Source: JAJTDS01 sp964202895 (GTDB lineage: Bacteria > Pseudomonadota > Alphaproteobacteria > Rickettsiales > UBA1997). From it: a stretch of 64,000 bases of DNA. Both the position numbers and the translations under genes were made by a program. Shown here piece after piece: positions 34,914 through 42,591 of this stretch (within the stretch, counting starts at the first letter, position 1; each line of letters opens with the position of its first letter). The DNA lies in assembly GCA_964202895.1 (NCBI GenBank), contig CAXNJM010000001.1:868001-932000 (forward strand), read 5' to 3'. Below the pieces are notes generated by a model. It searched no databases. It was not told where the DNA came from and saw only the letters and a program-made list of their open reading frames with translations.

Positions 34914-36083
34914 TTAAATATCAAGAATTAATCTTCTAGGATCTTCGATTAATTCCTTAATTCTAACAAGGAAGGTAACCGCCTCTTTACCATCTATTAT
35001 ACGATGATCATATGATAAAGCAAGATACATCATCGGGCGAATTTTCATTTCACCATTAATAACCATAACTCTTTCTTGTATTTTATGCATTCCTAATATT
35101 CCTGACTGCGGAGGATTGATGATTGGAGTAGACATTAGCGAGCCATAAACTCCGCCATTAGAAATAGTAAATGTTGCCCCTGTAAGATCGGGAATAGTTA
35201 ATTTGCCGTCACGAGCCTTTTTGCCTAATTCAGAAATGTTGGTTTCGATTTGTGCTAAATTTAATTTATCCGCATTTCTGAGCACAGGAACCACTAAACC
35301 TTGCGGAGACCCAACTGCAACACCGATATCATAAAAATTCTTATAAATTATATCACTACCTTCAATTTCAGCATTAACTGCAGGAATTTCTTTAAGGGCT
35401 GTAACCGTTGCTTTAACAAAGAATGACATAAAACCTAATTTGCTATTATGCTTTTTTTCAAAAATATCTTTATATTCGCTTCTTAGAGCCATAACTGCCG
35501 ACATATCAACCTCGTTGAAAGTTGTAAGAATTGCTGCAGTATTTTGGGATTCTTTTAGTCTTTCAGCAACTTTTTGTCTTAACCTTGACATTTTTACTCT
35601 CTCTGTCAATTTTTCAGCAACAACAGGTGTAGAATTATCGATGACTGAATTCGAAATTGAAGATAAGGCATCTCCTTTAGTTATTCTTCCATCTTTGCCT
35701 GTGCCATTAATTTTGCTAGCATCTAGGTTGTTTTCTGCAATAATTTTTTTAGGTGCAGGGGAAAGAAAACTTGCATTGTTATTACTAACTATAGCAATTT
35801 TATCATCAAGAATTGCTGGCTTTGCTTGCTCTACAACCGCTGAACTGCCCTGCGACATTATTGCTAAAACATCTCCAACCTTTACACTATCTCCTTCATT
35901 AACTTTTAATTGAGAAATATTGCCATTACTAGGAGCATTAACTTCAAGAGTAACCTTATCTGTTTCAAGCTCAAAGATTAATTCATCGGCTTTCACCGCT
36001 TCGCCAATTTTTTTATATATTTTTGCAATTGAAGCCTCAGATACTGATTCTCCAAGAGCTGGCACTTTTATTTCGATAGTCAT
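34914..36083 (-). CDS. sucB: 2-oxoglutarate dehydrogenase E2, dihydrolipoyl succinyltransferase
   Basis: A 389-residue E2 core enzyme of the 2-oxoglutarate dehydrogenase complex. It has one lipoyl domain (residues 2-75, lipoyl-lysine in FELETDKVTLEV), a linker, an E3-binding domain (SPAPKKIIAENNLDASKI, GTGKDGRITKGD), and a catalytic domain ending in SYDHRIIDGKEA with the active His and Asp. I use the ATG at 36081-36083 (MTIEIKVPALGES), the usual start, rather than one 42 bp upstream. It follows sucA by 22 bp; E3 is supplied by lpdA elsewhere. Confidence 0.95.
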   Translation of the reverse strand: MTIEIKVPALGESVSEASIAKIYKKIGEAVKADELIFELETDKVTLEVNAPSNGNISQLKVNEGDSVKVGDVLAIMSQGSSAVVEQAKPAILDDKIAIVSNNNASFLSPAPKKIIAENNLDASKINGTGKDGRITKGDALSSISNSVIDNSTPVVAEKLTERVKMSRLRQKVAERLKESQNTAAILTTFNEVDMSAVMALRSEYKDIFEKKHNSKLGFMSFFVKATVTALKEIPAVNAEIEGSDIIYKNFYDIGVAVGSPQGLVVPVLRNADKLNLAQIETNISELGKKARDGKLTIPDLTGATFTISNGGVYGSLMSTPIINPPQSGILGMHKIQERVMVINGEMKIRPMMYLALSYDHRIIDGKEAVTFLVRIKELIEDPRRLILDI

Positions 36084-36105
36084 AGTTAAAATTTTAATTT
36101 TTAAG

Positions 36106-39009
36106 TTAAGAAATAGCTTCCTCAATCAATTGTTTCTGCTCACGATTATGATAAGAGCCATAACCAGTAGCAGGAGAAGCGCAAGCAACTCTACCAACAT
36201 ATTTTGGACGAGCATTTTTGTGTTTAATTTCGATTAATAGCTGTTCTATCAACTCTTCGACAAAATTCCAAGAGCCCATATTTTTTGGCTCTTCCTGACA
36301 CCAAATTATTTGGGCATTAGGATATTTTTTTAATTCTTTTGACAATTCAAGAGAATCAAATGGGTAAATTTGTTCCAAACGAATAATTACAACATCATTA
36401 ATTTTATTTGCTTCTCTATATTCAAAGAGATCGTAATATATTTTGCCAGAACATAAAACGACCTTGCGGACTTTTTTATCTTCTATATCATTTGAGCTTT
36501 CACCAATAATTGTACGGAAATTATAGTTAGAAAATTCTTCAAGAGTTGATGTTGCAAGCTTATGGCGAAGTAGAGATTTCGGCGACATAATAATTAAAGG
36601 CTTTCTATCTTGCGAATATAATTGTCGCCTTAGAGCATGAAAAAAGTTTGCTGGATTAGTGATATTGCAAACTCTAAGATTATTATCTGCACAAGCTTGA
36701 AGATATCTTTCAAGCCTTGCAGAAGAATGTTCGGGGCCTTGACCTTCATAGCCGTGAGGCAACAACATTACAAGATTAGATTTTCTGAGCCACTTAACTT
36801 CTGAAGAAGCGATGAATTGATCAAAAATAATTTGAGCTCCATTGGCAAAATCGCCGAATTGAGCTTCCCATATTGTTAAATTATCGGGAGCAGATAAGGA
36901 ATAACCATATTCAAAACCTAAAACCGCATATTCAGAAAGCACACTGTCGTGGACTTCGTATTTAATAGAAGAATCTTGCTTAAATAAAGGGCTAAAAATA
37001 GAATAACGAGAGCCGTCGGTTGCATTATGCAAAATTGAGTGGCGATGAGAAAAGGTTCCTCTGCCAGAATCCTGACCAGTAATTCTAACACCATAACCTT
37101 CATTAAGTAAAGATGCAAAAGCAATTGACTCTGCGCAACCCCAGTCAATATCGAGACCTTCCGTGACTTGTTGTTTTCTAGCCTCAAGCTGTTTAACAAT
37201 TTTTGGATTTGCATCGAAATTACTTGGAACAGTGGCAATTTTATCAATCAAATTTTTAATAGTTTTTTTATCGATCGCAGTTTTGATATTTTTATCTTCG
37301 CTATTTTTAATATGTTTCCAATTTCCTTGTAGCCAGTCTGCATCTTTTGGCTGATAGCTATTAGCTAAATCAAATTCATCATTTAATTTTTTCTCAAATT
37401 CATTCACCAAAGCTTGGTATTCATCATTTGCTATAATTTTTTCAGCAATTAATTTTTGTGAATATAATTTTTCAAGCGACGGGTGATTTTTAATTTTTTT
37501 ATACATTACAGGCTGAGTGTAGAGAGGCTCATCCCCCTCATTATGACCATATCGACGATAGCAAATTATATCAAGAACCGCATCTTTTTTGAATTTTTGA
37601 CGATAACGAGTTATGATGTCTGCGACCTTAACAACCGCCTCAACATCATCGCCATTAATATGAAATATAGGAGCCTCAATCGCCTTAGCAAGGTCAGAAG
37701 AATAAGTGGTACTACGAGAATCTTGTGGATTAGCAGTAAAACCAATCTGATTATTGACAATTAAATGAATAACACCGCCCGTATCGTAACCTTTAACACC
37801 ATTCATCATTAAATTTTCAGCAACTGAACCTTGACCAGCAAAAGCAGCATCGCCGTGAATTAAAAGAGCCATGGCTTGAGTTCTTTGATTATCTTGATAT
37901 AAATCTTGTTTTGCTCTTATTCTGCCCGCCACCACCGAATTAACCGCCTCTAAGTGAGAAGGATTAAAAGCGAGAGATAGATCAATAGAGTTAGAATTAA
38001 TTTTTCTATTACTTGCATAGCCCATATGATATTTAACATCACCCGATTTTGTAAATTTTTCAGCAATACCGGGAGTTCCCTTGAATTCAGCTATCATTTG
38101 GTGATAAGGCTTACTCATTACTCCTGTAAGAGTATTGAGCCTGCCTCTGTGGGCCATACCAATAACAATTTTCTTAATGCCATTATTGGCACCAGTTTCA
38201 ATTATCTTTTCAATTGCATTAATTGAGGAATCTCCGCCCTCAATTGAGAATCTCTTTGCACCGGGGAACCTTTTATGAAGAAACTGTTCGAATCTTTCGG
38301 TTCTAATAACTTCTTTTAAAATTTTAGTTTTTTCTTGTTTAGAAAGAGTGTTATTGATAGATTTTGCAAGCTCACAAGCAAGCCATTCTTTTTGCTCTTG
38401 ATTGCTTATATAATCAAATTCAGAGCCTATATTTTGCTTATAAATTAGGTTTAATTGATTAATAAAATTGGCAAGAGTTGATTTTTCACAATTAAAAAAA
38501 TTTCTTAAGAAGCCGTCGATGGTAATTTCTTGAGATAAATCTTCTTGTTTTATAGCATGTTTTTCAAGACTAAGCTCTTGATTATGAATAGCAGGTTTTA
38601 GCTCAAGAGGATCAAGGCTTGCCGATAAATGGGCAAATCTTTGATATGAGGCTACTAAATTAGTTAGCTTTAACTTTAATGCCTCTTGATTATTGACATC
38701 TTGCGATTGACTTGCATTTTGCGATAAAGATGATTTAGAATCTTTGTTAACTGGCTTAACAACTTCAATTTTAGCACAAGAAGAGATATCAAATGGCTGA
38801 GAATTAATTATCTGTAAATTTCTTTTTGCCCAAGAAGGGCCGTAATAATCTGCCAAAACAGATTTTACCTCACCAGAGTTTTCAGTAAAGAATTTTACCC
38901 AGCTAGAATCAATTGTTGAAGGGTCTTGTAAAAACTTTTGATATAATTCTTCAATAAAAATAATATTAGTACTAAATAGTAAAGAATTTTTTAAGAAATC
39001 TTGCGACAT
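36106..39009 (-). CDS. sucA: 2-oxoglutarate dehydrogenase E1 component
   Basis: A 967-residue thiamine-diphosphate enzyme that decarboxylates 2-oxoglutarate and passes the succinyl group to SucB. Typical blocks are SWVKFFTE near the N-terminus, KRFSIEGGDSSINAIE, GMAHRGRLNTL, HGDAAFAGQGSVAE, the ThDP/Mg site NNQIGFTANPQDSRST, DIICYRRYGHNEGDEP, and RGTFSHRH near residue 650. The protein is slightly longer than the usual ~930 residues because of a Ser/Gln/Asn-rich linker around residues 90-115. It heads the long minus-strand run. Confidence 0.97.
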   Translation of the reverse strand: MSQDFLKNSLLFSTNIIFIEELYQKFLQDPSTIDSSWVKFFTENSGEVKSVLADYYGPSWAKRNLQIINSQPFDISSCAKIEVVKPVNKDSKSSLSQNASQSQDVNNQEALKLKLTNLVASYQRFAHLSASLDPLELKPAIHNQELSLEKHAIKQEDLSQEITIDGFLRNFFNCEKSTLANFINQLNLIYKQNIGSEFDYISNQEQKEWLACELAKSINNTLSKQEKTKILKEVIRTERFEQFLHKRFPGAKRFSIEGGDSSINAIEKIIETGANNGIKKIVIGMAHRGRLNTLTGVMSKPYHQMIAEFKGTPGIAEKFTKSGDVKYHMGYASNRKINSNSIDLSLAFNPSHLEAVNSVVAGRIRAKQDLYQDNQRTQAMALLIHGDAAFAGQGSVAENLMMNGVKGYDTGGVIHLIVNNQIGFTANPQDSRSTTYSSDLAKAIEAPIFHINGDDVEAVVKVADIITRYRQKFKKDAVLDIICYRRYGHNEGDEPLYTQPVMYKKIKNHPSLEKLYSQKLIAEKIIANDEYQALVNEFEKKLNDEFDLANSYQPKDADWLQGNWKHIKNSEDKNIKTAIDKKTIKNLIDKIATVPSNFDANPKIVKQLEARKQQVTEGLDIDWGCAESIAFASLLNEGYGVRITGQDSGRGTFSHRHSILHNATDGSRYSIFSPLFKQDSSIKYEVHDSVLSEYAVLGFEYGYSLSAPDNLTIWEAQFGDFANGAQIIFDQFIASSEVKWLRKSNLVMLLPHGYEGQGPEHSSARLERYLQACADNNLRVCNITNPANFFHALRRQLYSQDRKPLIIMSPKSLLRHKLATSTLEEFSNYNFRTIIGESSNDIEDKKVRKVVLCSGKIYYDLFEYREANKINDVVIIRLEQIYPFDSLELSKELKKYPNAQIIWCQEEPKNMGSWNFVEELIEQLLIEIKHKNARPKYVGRVACASPATGYGSYHNREQKQLIEEAIS

Positions 39010-39032
39010 TTTATAAGATGCAATATTTAATT

Positions 39033-39108
39033 TGGTAGCGGGAGAGGGTTTCGAACCCCCGACACACGGATTATGATCCCGTTGCTCTACCGACTGAGCT
39101 ATCCCGCC
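39033..39108 (-). tRNA. tRNA-Met (elongator, anticodon CAU)
   Basis: A 76-nt tRNA with encoded CCA. The acceptor GGCGGGA pairs with TCCCGCT (terminal G-U), the anticodon loop ATCATAA carries CAT, and the T-loop is TTCGAAA. It lacks the C1-A72 mismatch of initiators, so it is the elongator Met type. An Ile-type modified CAT cannot be fully excluded. Confidence 0.9.
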
Positions 39109-39247
39109 GAAATGTTTAGTAAATAATTTATTTAATTTTTAGGTATAAAAGGTATAATACCAAAAAAACAGCGAAATAATAGAATTCAAATTTAATTTTT
39201 CAAATGTTTTTTGGCAATTAAATAAATAATTAATTATAGCGATATTT

Positions 39248-40447
39248 TTAGCCCCATATTTTAAGAGATTTCTTAACAATTTTTGCTAATTTTTCTATAT
39301 CTTTTTTGCGATGATTAGTGGAAAAAGTAATTCTTAATCTTGCCTCACCTACAGGAACAGTTGGAGGGCGAATTGCAGAAATTATAAAACCTTGATTTTT
39401 AACATAATTAGCAATATCAAGAGCTCTTTTGTTGTCTCCAACAATTATTGGCACTATCAAAGATTGAGGCTTAGGAAACTTCATTAAATCACAAAAATAA
39501 TCAACATTTCTCCAAGCCTTGAAAGCTCTGTTGCCTTTCGCAATTATTTTTAGAGATTCATAAATAGAAGCCAAAACCGCAGGAGGTAATGCCGTTGAAT
39601 AAATTGCGGTTTTAGCAAAATTTTTTAAATATTTTATAATTATTTCATTGCCAGCAATATATCCGCCAATTACTCCTACAGCCTTCGATAAAGTGCCCAT
39701 CTGCAAATAAAATGCCGAATTTTTAATCGATAAATCTTTCTTAGCCAAATTTTTTTTAGCCAAATCTTTTTTAAAGATTGTAAAATCTTTTACCCCAAAA
39801 CTGTGGGCTTCATCTATTAACAATCCGCTATTAAATTTTTTAGCCAAACTCCATAAATCGTTGATTTTACCAACATCTCCGTCCATTGAAAATATTGATT
39901 CACTAACAATTAAACATCTTGAAAATAAATGACGATTCTGCATTAAAATCTTTTCACAATTCATTATATCATTATGAGCAAATCGCATCATTTTAGCACC
40001 GCTAAGCTTAACCCCATCAATTAAACAAGAGTGAATTAAACGATCAGCAACAACGAGATCTCCCCTACCAACTAAAGCAGGAACAACACCAATCGCCACA
40101 GAATAACCAGAAGAAAACAACAAAGAAGCCTCGCGATTCTTAATTTTGGCAATTTTTTCTTCAATTTTTTGATAGAAAACATTATTGCCAGTTATATATC
40201 GAGAAGAGCCCGCACCAACTCCATATTTTTCTGTTGCCTTAATCGCCACCTTCTTAAGCTTGTAATAATCGGTTAGACCAAGATAATCATTATCTGCAAA
40301 CGAAATAAGCTTTAAACCATCTTGATTTTTATCTAAAAAAAATTTTTTATTTTTATCATAAATTTTTTCATAAATACAAGGTTCTCTTACAAGATTATTA
40401 GATTCCAGCTGGCGAAGCTTTGTTGCAAAATAATTTTCTGCTTTCAT
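39248..40447 (-). CDS. bioF: PLP-dependent alpha-oxoamine synthase, probably BioF
   Basis: A 399-residue fold-type I PLP enzyme that condenses an amino acid with an acyl-CoA or acyl-ACP. BioF makes 8-amino-7-oxononanoate for biotin. Motifs are FADNDYLGL, GVGAGSSRYITGNN, LFSSGYSVAIGV, HNDIMNCEKIL, FSMDGDVGKI, the PLP-Asp in LLIDEAHSFGV and the Schiff-base Lys in MGTLSKAVG. FSMDGD and the IYSTALPPAV block favour BioF over 5-aminolevulinate synthase. A Lys-rich stretch after DEAHSFGV contains three KKxLA/S repeats (KKDLA KKNLA KKDLS). No other biotin genes are next to it. Confidence 0.75.
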   Translation of the reverse strand: MKAENYFATKLRQLESNNLVREPCIYEKIYDKNKKFFLDKNQDGLKLISFADNDYLGLTDYYKLKKVAIKATEKYGVGAGSSRYITGNNVFYQKIEEKIAKIKNREASLLFSSGYSVAIGVVPALVGRGDLVVADRLIHSCLIDGVKLSGAKMMRFAHNDIMNCEKILMQNRHLFSRCLIVSESIFSMDGDVGKINDLWSLAKKFNSGLLIDEAHSFGVKDFTIFKKDLAKKNLAKKDLSIKNSAFYLQMGTLSKAVGVIGGYIAGNEIIIKYLKNFAKTAIYSTALPPAVLASIYESLKIIAKGNRAFKAWRNVDYFCDLMKFPKPQSLIVPIIVGDNKRALDIANYVKNQGFIISAIRPPTVPVGEARLRITFSTNHRKKDIEKLAKIVKKSLKIWG

Positions 40448-40620
40448 ATCAAATTTATAGATTTTAATAAAACTAGTTTTTTTACTTGTAAGTTTTAATT
40501 AATTAATTTAATATCGCCCTTTCGTTTATGACAAGAGTTTTTTATGTTTACGGGCTGTAATATTAAGATTTAGCCTTGTTGCTTAGCTTTGTTGTTTATT
40601 TAGTTGTTTAATATAACCTT

Positions 40621-40636
40621 AAGGGGAGTTCAATTG
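40621..40636 (+). promoter_or_regulatory. Strong ribosome binding site choosing a TTG start
   Basis: AAGGGGAG at 40621-40628 lies 5 bp before a TTG at 40634-40636. Strong Shine-Dalgarno sequences are rare in this AT-rich window, and this one places the start of the nitronate monooxygenase gene at the TTG rather than at a TTG 30 bp upstream. Confidence 0.7.
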
Positions 40637-42040
40637 TTAAAAGTCATTAAATCTCTAAAAATTTCTGGCAAAAATTGTCTACCAATTATTGAAGGTGGAA
40701 AGGGAATCGGAATAACCAACGGGGTAACTGCTGGTCATTTTGCGAAGGCAAATGCAGTAGGAACTTTCTCGGGAGTTAATGCAGATTATATCAATGAAAA
40801 TGGAAAGTTTATCCCCCTAGAATACAAAACCCATACCAGAAGAGAAAAGCACGAAGAATTAATAGAATACAGCATCAAAGGCGGAATATCGCAAGCAAAA
40901 ATTGCTCACGACATCGCTAGCGGTAATGGCAGAATTCATATGAATGTCTTATGGGAAATGGGCGGTGCAGAAAAAGTTTTAAACGGCATTCTTGACGGTG
41001 CAAAAGATTTAATCCACGGTATTACCTGCGGTGCAGGAATGCCTTATCGCCTTGCTGAAATAGCTGAAAAATACAGAGTTTACTATTATCCAATTGTTTC
41101 TTCAATGAGAGCATTTCGTGCCCTATGGAAAAGAAGCTATCACAAAGCAAAAGACCTTCTCGGAGGAGTTGTTTATGAATGTCCTTGGCGAGCTGGAGGC
41201 CATAATGGGCTATCGAATGCCGAAGATCCACTAAAATTTGAAGATCCTTACCCTAGAATCACAGAACTCAGAAGCTTTATGAATTCTGTTGGTTTAAATG
41301 ATGTGCCAATTATTATGGCTGGCGGTGTATGGAACATTGAAGAATACGAAGATTGGCTTGATAACCCCGAAGTTGGGCCTATTGTTTTCCAATTTGGCAC
41401 AAGACCAATTTTAACTCAAGAATATCCTGTTCCTAACAGCTGGAAACAAAAACTACTTACCCTTAAAAACGGCGACATCTATCTTAATCGCTTTAGCCCT
41501 ACTGGCTTCTATTCTTCAGCAATTGAAAATGATTTTATCCGTGAATTACAAGGCAGAGAAATTAGACAAGTTGACTATCGAACTAAGAGCGATTCAGAAT
41601 TTAATACTCCCATTAATTTCGGACAAAGAGGCAGGTTAGTCTATATTAGGAACTCCGATCATCAAAAAGTTCAGAGTTGGGTTGCTTTAGGTCATAATGA
41701 ACCAATGAAAACACCTGATGAAACCCTTATGTTTGTCGATAAATCAAAGGCATTGCAAATTCTAACCGATCAAGTTAATTGTATGGGCTGTTTAAGTCAT
41801 TGTCGTTTTAGCAATTGGTCAGATAAAGCAGAAAACAACTACACCATCAATCGCAAGGCCGATCCTCGCAGTTTCTGTATTCAAAAAACTTTACAAGATG
41901 CAAAAAATGGCATTGATATTGACAATCAACTAATATTTTCTGGACATAGTGCTTATCGCTTTTCTACTGATCAATTTTATGCTAATGGCTTTGTTCCAAC
42001 TATTGGCGAACTAGTAAATAGAATAATGCTTGGTAAATAA
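40634..42040 (+). CDS. Nitronate monooxygenase family flavoprotein
   Basis: A 468-residue FMN protein of the NMO (2-nitropropane dioxygenase) family. It has an (alpha/beta)8 barrel, with PIIEGGKGIGITNGV near the N-terminus, a GITCGAGMPYRL loop, GGVVYECPWRAGGHNG with the catalytic-His-like AGGH, and MAGGVWNIEEYEDW preceding the phosphate-binding FQFGTRP. The long C-terminal part with NCMGCLSHCRFSNW has three cysteines, typical of the large rickettsial and gammaproteobacterial branch. Physiological substrate unknown; most family members detoxify alkyl nitronates or act as quinone reductases. Start chosen by the strong Shine-Dalgarno site. Confidence 0.8.
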   Translation: MLKVIKSLKISGKNCLPIIEGGKGIGITNGVTAGHFAKANAVGTFSGVNADYINENGKFIPLEYKTHTRREKHEELIEYSIKGGISQAKIAHDIASGNGRIHMNVLWEMGGAEKVLNGILDGAKDLIHGITCGAGMPYRLAEIAEKYRVYYYPIVSSMRAFRALWKRSYHKAKDLLGGVVYECPWRAGGHNGLSNAEDPLKFEDPYPRITELRSFMNSVGLNDVPIIMAGGVWNIEEYEDWLDNPEVGPIVFQFGTRPILTQEYPVPNSWKQKLLTLKNGDIYLNRFSPTGFYSSAIENDFIRELQGREIRQVDYRTKSDSEFNTPINFGQRGRLVYIRNSDHQKVQSWVALGHNEPMKTPDETLMFVDKSKALQILTDQVNCMGCLSHCRFSNWSDKAENNYTINRKADPRSFCIQKTLQDAKNGIDIDNQLIFSGHSAYRFSTDQFYANGFVPTIGELVNRIMLGK

Positions 42041-42043
42041 TAA

Positions 42044-42496
42044 TCAATTTACTTGCGAAATATAATTATCAAGTCGGTCTTTATTTATCGCTATTTTCTT
42101 CTTATAACTTTTTATAAAATCTTTTGCTTCTTCTAGGTTTAAAGGATTACCAACCTGAATAACCCCAACCATTCCCATCACCGAATGGTTTGAACATTGA
42201 TAAATATAAATACCTTCTTTTTGGTAATTAAAAACTATTTCTTGATTATTTTCTCCTTTCCAATTATTTGAGCCTTCTGGCACAAAAATCGACCTTGAAT
42301 TATGCCCTGAATCTACAGGCATAAAAATGACTTGATCCCCTTTTTCTATTTTTAAAAAGGCTGGCTCAAAAATCATTGACTTACCATTTTTGCTATTCAA
42401 CATTTCAACCTTATATTTCTTTGCCCAAGAAATTGCTGGCAAGAATATAATTAAAGCCAAAAAAACAAGCATTCTTGTAAAATTTTGTAAATTCAT
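42044..42496 (-). CDS. Type I blue copper protein (pseudoazurin-like)
   Basis: A 150-residue exported cupredoxin. It has a signal peptide (residues 1-26, FTRMLVFLALIIFLPAISWA) and a single copper domain with the ligand set His in VDSGHNSRS, then Cys, His and Met in YQCSNHSVMGMVG, the pseudoazurin/plastocyanin pattern. The start at 42494-42496 is right because upstream frame extension overlaps the katG end and lacks a signal. It is a small periplasmic electron carrier. It lies just downstream of katG on the same strand, with a terminator between, so the link to peroxide removal is by position only. Confidence 0.82.
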   Translation of the reverse strand: MNLQNFTRMLVFLALIIFLPAISWAKKYKVEMLNSKNGKSMIFEPAFLKIEKGDQVIFMPVDSGHNSRSIFVPEGSNNWKGENNQEIVFNYQKEGIYIYQCSNHSVMGMVGVIQVGNPLNLEEAKDFIKSYKKKIAINKDRLDNYISQVN

Positions 42497-42545
42497 TAAA
42501 TGCCTAAAATAAATTAAAAAATTTCTGACTAGTTTATCAGCAAAG

Positions 42546-42580
42546 AAAAAATCAAGAGGCAATGAGACCGCCCCTTGATT
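42546..42580 (-). terminator. Intrinsic terminator of katG
   Basis: On the minus strand, ATCAAGGGGC pairs with GCCTCTTGAT around GGTCTCATT (one bulge), followed by TTTTTT. It lies 12 bp after the katG stop and separates katG from the blue copper gene. Confidence 0.75.
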
Positions 42581-42591
42581 AAAAATTAATT

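Noticed and set aside
39248..40447. 5-aminolevulinate synthase
   Set aside because: The FSMDGD and IYSTALPPAV blocks are BioF-like; the call remains somewhat uncertain and is recorded with reduced confidence.
40604..40633. Upstream TTG start for the nitronate monooxygenase gene
   Set aside because: The strong AAGGGGAG ribosome site lies inside the extended version and points to the TTG at 40634.
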